Shown: positions 1 through 8,738 of the stretch, piece by piece
How positions within the stretch are numbered: position 1 is the stretch's first letter
Layout: each line of letters starts with the position of its first letter
Assembly: GCA_905221505.1 (NCBI GenBank)
Contig: CAJNDL010000003.1
Span: forward strand, 8,142 to 72,141
Length of the DNA stretch: 64,000 nt
Origin: a bacterium
Lineage (GTDB): Bacteria; Bacillota; Bacilli; Lactobacillales; Streptococcaceae
Direction of reading: 5' to 3'
Position numbers and translations under genes: made by a program
Notes under the pieces: generated by a model
What the model was told of the DNA's origin: nothing
Seen by the model: the letters and a program-made list of their open reading frames with translations, nothing else
Databases searched by the model: none

Positions 1-552
1 TGGATCCAGGGCCGCAGTATGCTCGTCTAGCAAGAGTAATTCAGGACGCTTCAAGGTTGCCATCAAGAGACTCAAGGCTTGTCTTTGACCACCTGATAAG
101 AACTCAATCGGTGTATTCAAGTGTTTCTCAAGACCATTTCCTACTTTTTCAATAGTTGCCTGAAATTCATCCTTATAACTAGCCAGACGTCTAGGAAACA
201 GTCCACGCTTTTCACCACGGAACTTGGCAATCAAGAGATTTTCAGCCACTGTCATACGAGGAGCTGTCCCCATCTTTGGATCTTGGAAAACACGAGAAAG
301 ATACTTAGCACGCTTCTCAGGTGAAAATTTGGTAACATCTTCACCCAAGATACGAATTGTCCCACTGGTTAGTGATAAGGTTCCCGCAATAGTGTTAAAT
401 AGAGTTGATTTACCAGCACCATTTCCACCCAAAATCGTGATAAAATCCTGTTCAAAAATTTCTAATGAAACATCATTTAAAATAATCTTTTCTTCATCAA
501 AACCATTTTTAACGACTTTGGTTGCATTTTTTAATTCTACAATTGCTGTCAT
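1..552 (-). CDS. ABC transporter ATP-binding protein, partial (tryptophan-type, TrpZ-like)
   Basis: ATPase subunit of the ABC importer encoded with the next two genes. The start codon ATG (550-552) overlaps the permease stop TGA by four bases (ATGA), so translation is coupled. 184 codons are visible before the gene leaves the window. Walker A (GGNGAGKST), signature LSGGQRQ and Walker B ending LLLLDEHTAALDP are all present in order. The partner binding protein and the T-box upstream point to an amino acid, most likely tryptophan, as substrate. The C-terminal part is outside the window, so nothing can be said about its integrity. Family assignment is certain; substrate is inferred from context. 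Confidence 0.9.
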   Translation of the reverse strand, partial: MTAIVELKNATKVVKNGFDEEKIILNDVSLEIFEQDFITILGGNGAGKSTLFNTIAGTLSLTSGTIRILGEDVTKFSPEKRAKYLSRVFQDPKMGTAPRMTVAENLLIAKFRGEKRGLFPRRLASYKDEFQATIEKVGNGLEKHLNTPIEFLSGGQRQALSLLMATLKRPELLLLDEHTAALDP

Positions 553-1415
553 TTACTTAACTTGGCTCCTTTCAAGATTGTTTGCTTAAATGTTGGAATC
601 ATGAGGCAGACTGCTAAAATCACTGCACTATATAGACGAAGGTAACTTGTGTTAAATCCAAGCGCGATAACTGCCCATACTAAAAATTGATAGGCGATAG
701 AACCTACAACGATGGTAACCAGACGTTCTGCCAAGCTCAAACTCTTGAAAATAACTTCTCCAATAATTAAACTTGCAAGCCCCACAACGATGACACCAAT
801 TCCTCGAGATACATCGGCATAACCTTCTTGCTGGGCAATGAGAGCTCCTGCAAGGGCAATCACACCATTTGATAAGACCAAGCCCATGAGCTCCATGCGT
901 CCAGTATGAATTCCGAAACTTCTAGCCATATCAGGATTGTCACCTGTAGCAATATAGGCCTGTCCAAGTTTGGTGTCCAAGAAAAAGAGCATGAGAGCAA
1001 TGACAAGACTGACAAAGATAAGACCTGTAAAGAGTTGGTTCAAATCTGAATCAAAAGGTAAGACATCCTGAATTTGCTTAGTTCCAAGCAAGCCTAAATT
1101 GGCACGTCCCATAATCAAGAGCATGATAGAGTGACAAGATGTCATCACCAAAATTCCTGAGAGCAAGGTTGGAATCTTCCCTTTTGTATAAAGAAGACCT
1201 GCTGCCATTCCAGCCAAACACCCTGCTCCTACAGCAACAAGTGTCGCTAAAAAAGGATTTACACCTTTGGTTATCAGAGTGACAGCAACAGCTCCCCCAA
1301 GAGGGAAGGAACCTTCTGTCGTCATATCTGGAAAGTTTAAAATCCTAAATGTCATAAAGATTCCCAGACCTAAAATAGCCCAGACAAATCCTTGAGAAAT
1401 AATAGATAATATCAT
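549..1415 (-). CDS. ABC transporter permease (tryptophan-type, TrpY-like)
   Basis: Integral membrane permease of the BPD_transp_2-like class, about 288 residues with repeated hydrophobic segments across the whole length. It is the middle gene of a binding protein, permease, ATPase operon. An upstream in-frame ATG at 1484 exists but lies inside a terminator-like hairpin (1459-1482) and has no ribosome site, so I place the start at 1415 (MILSIISQG), preceded by AAAAGG about 11 bases upstream. The stop overlaps the ATPase start by four bases. The substrate, probably tryptophan, is inferred from the T-box that controls the operon. Confidence 0.87.
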   Translation of the reverse strand: MILSIISQGFVWAILGLGIFMTFRILNFPDMTTEGSFPLGGAVAVTLITKGVNPFLATLVAVGAGCLAGMAAGLLYTKGKIPTLLSGILVMTSCHSIMLLIMGRANLGLLGTKQIQDVLPFDSDLNQLFTGLIFVSLVIALMLFFLDTKLGQAYIATGDNPDMARSFGIHTGRMELMGLVLSNGVIALAGALIAQQEGYADVSRGIGVIVVGLASLIIGEVIFKSLSLAERLVTIVVGSIAYQFLVWAVIALGFNTSYLRLYSAVILAVCLMIPTFKQTILKGAKLSK

Positions 1416-1450
1416 CTGTTTCTTAACCTTTTCTATATGATTTCTATTGT

Positions 1451-1482
1451 AAAAAATTGGAGGAGATGTCCCCAACTCCTCC
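1451..1482 (-). terminator. Intra-operon terminator-like hairpin between binding protein and permease
   Basis: On the minus strand a GGAGGAG stem pairs with CTCCTCC around a nine-to-ten base loop and is followed by AATTTTTT. It sits directly after the binding-protein stop and 36 bases before the permease start. A partial terminator here would keep the binding protein in excess over the membrane subunits, as is common in ABC importer operons. Confidence 0.65.
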
Positions 1483-1490
1483 ATTACAGA

Positions 1491-2486
1491 TTATTCAATC
1501 ACTTGTCCTGCTTCTTTTAGAACAGATTCAGGAATAGTAATACCTAGTTCTTGTGCCAATTTTTTATTGATAACTGATTTACCAGTTGAAAAGACATTGA
1601 CTGGTGTATCAGCTGGTTTTGCACCTTTCAAAACTTGAGCAATCATTTTACCAGTTGCCACACCAAGATCATGTTGGTCAACTACAACGGATGCCAAACC
1701 ACCTGCTTCTACCATGGCAGTTGCGCTTGGGTAGATTGGTTTTTTAGCTGATTGGTTACTTGATACAACAGTTGAGAAGGCTGAAGCAATAGTGTTATCA
1801 ATTGGAACCCAGATAGCATCAACCTTGCTAGTCATAACGTTAACTGTTGAAGCAATTTCGTTTGTTGAAGGAACCGCAAATGTTTCCACTGTCAAACCTG
1901 CTTTTTCAGCATAAGCTTTAAATTCTTCTACCTGTGTTTTTGAATTATCTTCACTGCTTGAGTAAAGAGCACCGATTGTTTTCACATTTGGTGTCAGAGC
2001 CTTGATGAGTTCAACTTGTTGTTGAGCTGGGTTGTGGTCAGATACCCCTGTAATGTTGCCACCTGGTTTTTTCAAATCTTTAACCAAGTTAGCACCGATT
2101 GGGTCTGTAATAGCAGCCATGATAACAGGTAGATCTTTTGTTGCACTAGCCAAACCTTGAGCAGCTGGTGTTGCGATACCAACAACCAAGTCATTACCGT
2201 TTGCAACCAACTGTTTACTCATTGTCGCAACCTTACTTTGGTCACCTTCTGAGTTCATAAAGTCAATCTTCAACTGATCATCTTTATAACCTTCTTCTGC
2301 AAGTCCATCTTGAATCCCTTTATAAATCAAGTCAAGAGATGGATGGCTCACAAACTGAAGAACACCAACTTTGGCAACTTTCTTCTCATTCTTAGTTTCT
2401 GGTTTATTCATTGAAGAGTAAATCAAGCTTCCTGCTACTAAGACTGCTAATGCAGCGATAATTCCAATTAAACGTTTATTTTTCAT
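1491..2486 (-). CDS. trpX: ABC transporter substrate-binding protein (TrpX-like)
   Basis: Periplasmic-binding-protein-like receptor of 331 residues (ABC_sub_bind family). Residues 1-27 form a positively charged then hydrophobic segment (MKNKRLIGIIAALAVLV), but there is no lipobox cysteine; it is probably held by an uncleaved N-terminal anchor. The mature part starts near KVAKVGVLQFVSHPSLD, typical for this family. The ribosome site AAAAAGGAGAAAGAG precedes ATG at 2486. First full gene after a T-box with a UGG specifier candidate, which fits the streptococcal TrpXYZ tryptophan importer. Alternative: a related aromatic amino acid receptor. Confidence 0.85.
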   Translation of the reverse strand: MKNKRLIGIIAALAVLVAGSLIYSSMNKPETKNEKKVAKVGVLQFVSHPSLDLIYKGIQDGLAEEGYKDDQLKIDFMNSEGDQSKVATMSKQLVANGNDLVVGIATPAAQGLASATKDLPVIMAAITDPIGANLVKDLKKPGGNITGVSDHNPAQQQVELIKALTPNVKTIGALYSSSEDNSKTQVEEFKAYAEKAGLTVETFAVPSTNEIASTVNVMTSKVDAIWVPIDNTIASAFSTVVSSNQSAKKPIYPSATAMVEAGGLASVVVDQHDLGVATGKMIAQVLKGAKPADTPVNVFSTGKSVINKKLAQELGITIPESVLKEAGQVIE

Positions 2487-2523
2487 TCTCTTTCTCCTTT
2501 TTAATTCCTTTAAACTACTTCAC

Positions 2524-2559
2524 TTATCTGAACAAGCGACGCCATCGTTTTCTTTCCAT
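2524..2559 (-). CDS. Putative 11-residue basic small protein or leader ORF
   Basis: ATG-to-TAA ORF encoding MERKRWRRLFR (six of eleven residues Lys/Arg, one Trp). It has an ideal ribosome site, GGAGG five bases before ATG. It lies after the T-box terminator and ends 37 bases before trpX, so it would be translated only from antiterminated mRNA. It may be a leader that couples translation to trpX, a chance ORF, or a real microprotein. No homolog is recognised. Confidence 0.45.
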   Translation of the reverse strand: MERKRWRRLFR

Positions 2560-2572
2560 ACTAACCTCCATC

Positions 2573-2816
2573 AAAAAAGTCCTCACACAAAAAACTTGTG
2601 TGAGGACGTCGATGCGCGGTACCACCTCAATTATAGGGAATTTCCCTATCGCTCTGTCTCGCAATAACGAGATGCACTGTAAGGTGTGCTCACCGAATTT
2701 TTATGATTTCAAATTCTAAATAACATTCAGCCCAATTTTCATCATCACCACTTATCTGTTTTCAGCTACCACAGACTCTCTAAAAAGTTTGTATGATTAC
2801 TTTTCTGAATGGTTAA
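2573..2816 (-). promoter_or_regulatory. T-box riboswitch, probable tryptophan specifier, with terminator
   Basis: The minus strand carries the hallmark T-box sequence (GGTGGTACCGCG, rc at 2615-2626) followed by a strong hairpin GTCCTCACACAAG / TGTGTGAGGAC and TTTTTT (2573-2608). Upstream is a stem I region with a candidate specifier codon UGG at 2732-2734 in the context AAAAUUGGGCUGAA. Uncharged tRNA(Trp) would pair with the specifier and T-box sequence and prevent termination, inducing the downstream transporter. The T-box class is certain; the Trp identity rests on the specifier reading and on known TrpXYZ T-boxes. Confidence 0.9.
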
Positions 2817-2844
2817 ATTATATCATTTTTCAACTACTTGTCAA
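2817..2844 (-). promoter_or_regulatory. Promoter of the T-box/trpX operon
   Basis: Minus-strand TTGACA (2839-2844) and TATAAT (2817-2822) separated by 16 bases, with an extended -10 TGA. Consensus sigma-A promoter directly upstream of the T-box. Confidence 0.85.
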
Positions 2845-2873
2845 GACTCTTTGAGAATTTTTTTGAAATATTC

Positions 2874-2903
2874 AAAAACTTCCCCTATAGAAAAGAGGAA
2901 GTT
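2874..2903 (-). terminator. Terminator after ppc
   Basis: Minus-strand hairpin AAACTTCCTC / GGGGAAGTTTTT immediately after the ppc stop codon. It separates ppc from the trpX operon. Confidence 0.75.
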
Positions 2904-2912
2904 TGAAAGGTA

Positions 2913-5609
2913 TCAGCCTGAATTACGCAATCCTGTCGCAATTCCGTTGATGGTTGTATGGATTAATTTTTCTTGATCGCTTGATAATTCTCCACGACGT
3001 TGACGTTTAATCAACTCCAACTGGATATAGTTGAGGATATTAAAGTAAGGCATACGGTAATCCAAACTTGCTTTTAGATATGGATTTTCAGCCAAGAGTT
3101 CATCATAACCTTCGATAGCCAAGATAACTTCCTTGGTAACTTGCCATTCATTTAGAATAGTCTCATAGATTGCTTTTACTTGATCATCTTCACACAGTTT
3201 GGCATACTCAAAAGCAATGTTCATATTTGATTTTGACAAGACCATGTCAACATTTGAAAGAAGTGACTGGAAGAAAGGCCAATTTTGGTACATATCTCGT
3301 AGAATAGCGATATTCTCTGGATTTTTATCAATAAATTCTTTGAAACTTGATCCGACACCATACCAGCCAGGGAACATGACACGGCTTTGTGACCATGAGA
3401 AGACCCAAGGGATAGCACGCAAACCACCGATTTCAGTAATCGTCTTACGAGCGGCTGGACGAGAACCAATATTAAAGCTTGAAATAGCCTTGATTGGACT
3501 TGACTCAAAGAAATAATCATAGAAATGGTCATTACCAAAGACCAAATCACGGTAGATATCGTAACTACGGTCCACTACTTGATCCATAATAGCTTCATAA
3601 CGATTGGATGTATTGGTATCGCTCTTCTTCTGCGTAATCATACGGTTAATGGCTGCAGATACCAGCATTTCAAGGTTATAATAGGCGGCATCTTTGTTAC
3701 CGTATTTATTGCCAATCACTTCACCCTGCTCTGTCAAACGGATACGATCCTTGATAGACTTAAGCGGTTGAGATGTGATAGCTTCATAGGTTGGGCCACC
3801 ACCACGACCGACAGTCCCACCACGACCATGGAAGAAGGTAACCTTAACACCAAATTCATCTCCAATAGCAGTCAATTGTTGTTGAGCCTTGTAGAGGGTC
3901 CAACATGATGAAAGGTAACCACCATCTTTATTACTGTCAGAGTAGCCAAGCATGATTTCTTGGTAGTTATTGCGCGAAGCAATCCATTTCTTAGCAAGGG
4001 CAAGAGAAAGGTATTCTCTCATAGTTTCTTCTGAGTGATCCAAGTCCTCAATTGTCTCAAAAAGAGGAACGATTTGGACACGGGCTCTTTCTTTATCAAC
4101 TAGCCCTACTTCTTTTAGCAAGATTGCCAATTCCAACATGTCTGATACGCTGGTTGCATGTGAAATGATGGTCTGACGAATGACATCATCACCCAACTTA
4201 TCTTTCAAATTACGGGCAGCCTTGAAAATGGCCAATTCTTTTTCGAGTAACTCTGATTTTTCAACATGAGTAGCAGAAAGAATGCGTGGATCTTCTTCTA
4301 ATTCTTTCAAGAGAAGCTGGCATTTTTCTTCTTCACTTAGTTCGCTATAACGCGAATGAATTCCTGCTGATTTCAAAAGTTCAGCTACACAGGCCTCGTG
4401 AACACTAGAATCTTGACGCATGTCAATAGAAGCCAAATAGAAACCAAAAATTTCAACTGCTTGAATTAACTCAACAAAATCACCAGAAATTAGTGCTTCA
4501 CCCTTGTTTTCCAAGAGGGAATCACGGATGGTAATTAAATCCTTATAAAAATCATTGGCTGTTTCATAACGAGCTCCAACTTCCTTATCCTCAATCAGAT
4601 AGGCTTTTGTTGCTTGGATTTTTGATTGAATATCAAACAAGGCACGACGATACAGCTCTTTTTCGCGGTAAATCGAATTATCCTTAGATTGACGAGCCAT
4701 TTCTCTGACTTGCTTGCTCACATTGACAATACTGGTTGAAAGAGAGAACTCACGATAGAGCTGGTAAATCTTTTCATCATAGTAATTCATGATGACTTCA
4801 CACTGGGTCATAGCAGATTGTTTCAAGGTATCTGCTGTAACAAAAGGATTCCCATCGCGGTCTCCACCAATCCACATTCCCATGGTAATTGGTTTAGGAT
4901 GTTTCAACTCCAAACCATGTTTTTTAGCCAGACGCTTGTACTCAGCAGTCAAATGAGGAACTGCCTTCAGGAATGAACTATTGTAGTATTCCATAACATT
5001 CGTGATTTCATTGGTTACTTTCAATTTCTTCTCACGAATCATATCTGTCTGCATGATAATCTCAATGTAACGACGGAGATCATTATGCCATTTTTCCTTA
5101 TTAATCAAGCCTAATTTCACATCACGGTACTTACGCAAGAGGGTATGGATATGATTAGTCAAATCCAGCATACTCTTACGTTGCACTTGTGTTGGATGGG
5201 CAGTCAAAACAGGGACAACATTCAAATGTTCTAGAATTTCAACCGCATTTTCTTTTTCTGCAACCATTTTGATAGTTGCTGATAACTTACCAAGATAATC
5301 TTGATCGATATTATTTTGGTGGTTGATTTCATAGGCCAAATCCACGTCTTCTGAAATATTAATCAAGAGGGGCAAGATAGAGAAATAGCGTGAAATATAA
5401 GCCATTTCATCATTTGTCAGACTAGTAACCAATTGGTTCAAGCCTTGATAATCTTCTTGAGTTGACAATTCTTTCAACTGCATGATTTTTTCAAAAGTCT
5501 CTGGGGCAAGCATGTTTTTAGTGATATCTTCTAACAATTCTGTTAAAATCAATACTTCTTCTTGCACGACAGCTTTATTACTATAGTTTTCTAATTTTTG
5601 AAGAGACAT
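2913..5609 (-). CDS. ppc: Phosphoenolpyruvate carboxylase
   Basis: Cytosolic enzyme that carboxylates phosphoenolpyruvate to oxaloacetate, feeding aspartate and related amino acids in organisms lacking a full TCA cycle. 898 residues, normal for the family. The catalytic histidine motif [13 protein letters not shown] is at residues 134-146 (His138), and the second signature [15 protein letters not shown] is near residues 592-606. The C-terminus ends in glycine, which is conserved in the family. ATG at 5609 follows GGAAAGGATTACCT. It begins 24 bases after the ftsW stop, so the two are probably cotranscribed. Confidence 0.97.
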   Translation of the reverse strand: MSLQKLENYSNKAVVQEEVLILTELLEDITKNMLAPETFEKIMQLKELSTQEDYQGLNQLVTSLTNDEMAYISRYFSILPLLINISEDVDLAYEINHQNNIDQDYLGKLSATIKMVAEKENAVEILEHLNVVPVLTAHPTQVQRKSMLDLTNHIHTLLRKYRDVKLGLINKEKWHNDLRRYIEIIMQTDMIREKKLKVTNEITNVMEYYNSSFLKAVPHLTAEYKRLAKKHGLELKHPKPITMGMWIGGDRDGNPFVTADTLKQSAMTQCEVIMNYYDEKIYQLYREFSLSTSIVNVSKQVREMARQSKDNSIYREKELYRRALFDIQSKIQATKAYLIEDKEVGARYETANDFYKDLITIRDSLLENKGEALISGDFVELIQAVEIFGFYLASIDMRQDSSVHEACVAELLKSAGIHSRYSELSEEEKCQLLLKELEEDPRILSATHVEKSELLEKELAIFKAARNLKDKLGDDVIRQTIISHATSVSDMLELAILLKEVGLVDKERARVQIVPLFETIEDLDHSEETMREYLSLALAKKWIASRNNYQEIMLGYSDSNKDGGYLSSCWTLYKAQQQLTAIGDEFGVKVTFFHGRGGTVGRGGGPTYEAITSQPLKSIKDRIRLTEQGEVIGNKYGNKDAAYYNLEMLVSAAINRMITQKKSDTNTSNRYEAIMDQVVDRSYDIYRDLVFGNDHFYDYFFESSPIKAISSFNIGSRPAARKTITEIGGLRAIPWVFSWSQSRVMFPGWYGVGSSFKEFIDKNPENIAILRDMYQNWPFFQSLLSNVDMVLSKSNMNIAFEYAKLCEDDQVKAIYETILNEWQVTKEVILAIEGYDELLAENPYLKASLDYRMPYFNILNYIQLELIKRQRRGELSSDQEKLIHTTINGIATGLRNSG

Positions 5610-5633
5610 AGGTAATCCTTTCCACTATCAGCT

Positions 5634-6857
5634 CTACATATAGTTTGATGAGTGAGCTTCTAACTCCTCATACAATTGAGCACGCTTTTCACTTGCATCA
5701 ATATTTAAGACAAAGGCGATGGCTACAGATAAGACTAGGAGACTGTTTCCTCCTTGCGATAAGAAGGGGAAGGTAACTCCTGTTGAAGGAATAATACCAG
5801 AAATTCCACCGATATTAACAAAGACCTGTACCAACATCATCCCCCCAACCCCAATCGCCATCATGGAATTAAAGGGATTCTTAGCACGAATTCCTACTAG
5901 GATGATTCGTAAAATAAGGAAAAAGACAAGTGCTAAAATCAAGCTGGCTCCTACAAATCCAAATTCTTCGATGACAATTGAAAATACAAAATCTGTATGG
6001 GCCTCTGGTAAATAGCCACGTTTTTCAATTGAATTTCCTAAACCTAGACCAAACCAACCACCATTTACCATGGCAAAATAGGAATTTGCGAGTTGGTGGC
6101 CTGCTCCTGCCAAATCGGCAAAGGGATTAAAGTAGGCACTGAAACGCTTGGCCACATAGCCAAATACTGGAATTTTTGAAAATTTATCAACCCCTATAAA
6201 AGAAATCAGTGATAAGGATAGGGCAGAAACTCCCACCAAAATTCCCAAAAAGGCAATAAACCATCTATAAGCGATACCACTAATCGTATACATAATCAAG
6301 GCAACCAAAGCTAAAATAGAAGCATTCCCCAAATCTGGGAAAATAGCAAGACTCCCAATCAGTACCAAGAGAACAAAGCGCCAGTCATTAAACGCACGAG
6401 GAAGCCACTGATTCTGTGTCAACACTTGAAAATCATAAATAGCTATATCCTCTTGTTGTTTGGAAAATTTATTTGCTAGATACCAAATAATAATAATTTT
6501 CAAATATTCGGCTGGCTGAATGGTCAAAGGTCCTACAGAAATCCAGCCATAGGCTCCATTGACAGGAATACCAATCAAACGAGCCAAAGCTAATAGAATC
6601 AGCTCAACAAACATAACGATAAATAAAAGACGTTCATTTCTTAAAAAATTCAGTCTCAACTTATATATCAAGGCAATCAGTATCAAACTAAATATCCAAA
6701 ATAGTCCCTGACTTCGGACCAACTGCAGTGCACTTTGGCCTTCTTGAATCAAAATAGCACTGGTTGTCGAATAAACCACAATCAAGCCCAAAATAGATAA
6801 AAGTAAGTAAGGAACTAGGATAGAATAATTTAATAGGTGCCTTTTACTAATCTTCAT
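5634..6857 (-). CDS. ftsW: Septal peptidoglycan polymerase FtsW (SEDS family)
   Basis: Polytopic SEDS glycosyltransferase that polymerises lipid II during cell division with its partner PBP. 407 residues and about ten hydrophobic segments. Family landmarks include NGAYGWISVGPLTIQPAEY near residue 100-118, GHQLANSYFAMVNGGWFGLGLG, LPEAHTDFVFSIV and the C-terminal PSTGVTFPFLSQGGNSLL stretch. It lies upstream of ppc and has its own extended -10 promoter. RodA is the alternative family member, but the long septal-type extracellular loop and ppc linkage favour FtsW. Confidence 0.93.
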   Translation of the reverse strand: MKISKRHLLNYSILVPYLLLSILGLIVVYSTTSAILIQEGQSALQLVRSQGLFWIFSLILIALIYKLRLNFLRNERLLFIVMFVELILLALARLIGIPVNGAYGWISVGPLTIQPAEYLKIIIIWYLANKFSKQQEDIAIYDFQVLTQNQWLPRAFNDWRFVLLVLIGSLAIFPDLGNASILALVALIMYTISGIAYRWFIAFLGILVGVSALSLSLISFIGVDKFSKIPVFGYVAKRFSAYFNPFADLAGAGHQLANSYFAMVNGGWFGLGLGNSIEKRGYLPEAHTDFVFSIVIEEFGFVGASLILALVFFLILRIILVGIRAKNPFNSMMAIGVGGMMLVQVFVNIGGISGIIPSTGVTFPFLSQGGNSLLVLSVAIAFVLNIDASEKRAQLYEELEAHSSNYM

Positions 6858-6927
6858 AGTATCACCAATCTAATGAGAACAACACAATTGCTTCCCAAAT
6901 TCCGTTTGTTTTCTAGTTTTGATTGCT

Positions 6928-6936
6928 ATTATACCA
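6928..6936 (-). promoter_or_regulatory. Extended -10 promoter element of ftsW
   Basis: Minus-strand TGGTATAAT; TATAAT is 6928-6933. The -35 region is only a T-rich tract. Located 70 bases upstream of the ftsW start. Confidence 0.55.
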
Positions 6937-6991
6937 TTTTTTCCGAAAGAAAAAAACTCTTATCCATCAGATAGACCATTTTTGTCATAAG

Positions 6992-7013
6992 AAAAAGAGC
7001 ACTTGGCTCTTTT
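6992..7013 (-). terminator. Terminator after prsA
   Basis: Minus-strand hairpin AAGAGCC / TGCTCTTTTTC just after the prsA stop. The flanking A and T tracts make it potentially bidirectional. Confidence 0.7.
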
Positions 7014-7018
7014 CTGTT

Positions 7019-7957
7019 TTATTCTTTTGAAGAACTGCTTGAGCTTGAATCTCCGCCACCAATATATTGGGTGAAGATATTTTGGAAGGCTTGATCTTTA
7101 ACCTTGATATTAGCTGCTTGTAATTCTTTTCCGATAATGCTTTGAACAAATGTTGAATCATTTTGTTTTTGAGTCAAGATAACAGTTTTTAATTTTTCTT
7201 TGTAGTCATCAAGATTAGATGATTTTTCAGTTTTCTTAGTGAGTTTTACAATGTAATATTGGCTGCTGTAGGCTTGTGTACCAGCGGCTGTAATCACATC
7301 AGAAACGCCGTTTACATCTAGAGCAAATGCCGCTTTCTTAACTTGTTCTGGCACTTCTGTTGAAGCAGAATCAAAGGTGATTTCTCCACCGTTCGCTTTG
7401 GTTTTCTCATCCGTTGAGTTATCTTTAGCTAATTGAGCAAAGTCCGCATCACTAGCTTTTGCTTTTTCAAGAATTTCTTTAGCCTTGTCTTCATTGTCCA
7501 AACGGATGATTTGAGCCGTTACATCTGGGGTGTACTCGTCAAAGGCTTTCTTATAGGCATCATCTGTCAATTCAGCTTCTGCTGCTTTCTTAACTGCCAA
7601 CTCAACTAATTTACTTGTACGAATTTGAGCTTTACGTGTTTCAAGCGTCATTCCTGCTTGTGACAAGACACGTTGGTAATTCTCACCATATTGTTTTTCT
7701 TCTTCGGCAATCGTGTCATTGACTTCTTTGTCATCCACTTCTGAGCCATATTGTTTCTCAAATACTTTTTGGATGGTCAAGTTTAACAACACTTGTTGGG
7801 CTGAAGGGTTGCTTTTCACTTGCTCATAAAATTGATGTTCTGTGATGACATCCCCTTTCATGCTGATAAGGTCTGCCCCTTCTGAACCTTTCGAACAAGC
7901 TGCTAAAGTTGCTACTGATAATAGTGTAATGGCACCTGCCAATAGTTTTTTCTTCAT
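7019..7957 (-). CDS. prsA: Foldase lipoprotein PrsA/PpmA (peptidyl-prolyl isomerase)
   Basis: Extracytoplasmic lipoprotein that assists folding of secreted proteins. 312 residues. Signal peptide with lipobox LAAC, lipidated Cys21. The parvulin-type rotamase domain covers roughly residues 140-240 (TAQIIRLDNEDKAKEIL through YYIVKLTKK). The C-terminus is a serine-rich tail (GGGDSSSSSSSKE). AAAGGAG precedes ATG at 7957. In pneumococci this protein is called PpmA. It sits downstream of a methyltransferase gene with no terminator between them. Confidence 0.93.
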   Translation of the reverse strand: MKKKLLAGAITLLSVATLAACSKGSEGADLISMKGDVITEHQFYEQVKSNPSAQQVLLNLTIQKVFEKQYGSEVDDKEVNDTIAEEEKQYGENYQRVLSQAGMTLETRKAQIRTSKLVELAVKKAAEAELTDDAYKKAFDEYTPDVTAQIIRLDNEDKAKEILEKAKASDADFAQLAKDNSTDEKTKANGGEITFDSASTEVPEQVKKAAFALDVNGVSDVITAAGTQAYSSQYYIVKLTKKTEKSSNLDDYKEKLKTVILTQKQNDSTFVQSIIGKELQAANIKVKDQAFQNIFTQYIGGGDSSSSSSSKE

Positions 7958-8023
7958 GTCTACTCCTTTAAGATAAGTGTTACCCTATCTATTTTACTAT
8001 ATTTTCTTAAATTTTTCTGAAAA

Positions 8024-8737
8024 TCATTCGCCGTCAGGCAATTGAACATCTGCTACATTTTTACGAAGCATGAGAATACCATCCCCCAGAGGGACTAATG
8101 TTGCGGTGAGGCCTGGATTGTCTAAGGTTGCATCAAATAGTCTTTGAAGTCCTCTGTAAATAGTTCGCTGACCACGACGGACTTCCATAATATCCTTGGC
8201 AACATCACCACCTTGGAAAATATCATCCAAGATAACCACACCACCAACTTCCAAATATTTGAGAATTTCTGGCAGAAAGACGATGTATTTAGACTTAGCA
8301 GAATCCATAAAGACGAAATCATAGGACTCTGTCAAGGTAGATAAGACATCTACCGCATCTCCCTCTAGGAGTGTTATTTGCTTGCGACTGTCAAACTGGG
8401 CGAAATTTTCCTTGGCAAAACCAATCATTTCTGGATTGCGATCAATAGTTGTAATCTTAGCATTTGGCGCATGTTCTGCCATCAAGAGAGCTGAAAAACC
8501 GATAGCCGTCCCAATTTCCAGAATATTTTTAGGCTGCATGGTCTCCATGAGAAAACGGAAATAAGCAACCGTTTCATGGGGGATAATGGGAATATTTTCC
8601 TTGCGGGCAAAGTTTTCCAATTCTTTCAGGGAACCTGTGACTTGCTTTTGACGATGGCGCATCAAGTCCACAATTTCTTCTTTGACGACAGGACGACGCA
8701 TGTTATGGTTGGCATTTTTACTATACGATTCAACCAT
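8024..8737 (-). CDS. SAM-dependent O-methyltransferase (class I, CaffeoylCoA-OMT-like)
   Basis: About 237 residues. Motif I reads ILEIGTAIGFSALLMAEH, followed by ITTIDRNPEMIGFAKENF, FVFMDSAKSKYI and VVILDDIFQGG, as in the bacterial YrrM/TrmR group, which methylates the uridine-34 modification of some tRNAs. A longer in-frame start exists at 8779, but it lacks a ribosome site and overlaps pepF; ATG at 8737 falls one base after the pepF stop (TAAGATG), so I choose it. Exact substrate cannot be read from the sequence. Confidence 0.85.
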   Translation of the reverse strand: MVESYSKNANHNMRRPVVKEEIVDLMRHRQKQVTGSLKELENFARKENIPIIPHETVAYFRFLMETMQPKNILEIGTAIGFSALLMAEHAPNAKITTIDRNPEMIGFAKENFAQFDSRKQITLLEGDAVDVLSTLTESYDFVFMDSAKSKYIVFLPEILKYLEVGGVVILDDIFQGGDVAKDIMEVRRGQRTIYRGLQRLFDATLDNPGLTATLVPLGDGILMLRKNVADVQLPDGE

Positions 8738-8738
8738 C

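Noticed and set aside
121..589. Plus-strand ORFs of 67 and 121 codons
   Set aside because: They lie antisense to the ABC ATPase and permease, have no ribosome sites and no family similarity.
3199..3908. Plus-strand and out-of-frame ORFs over ppc
   Set aside because: Shadow frames of the strongly conserved ppc coding sequence.
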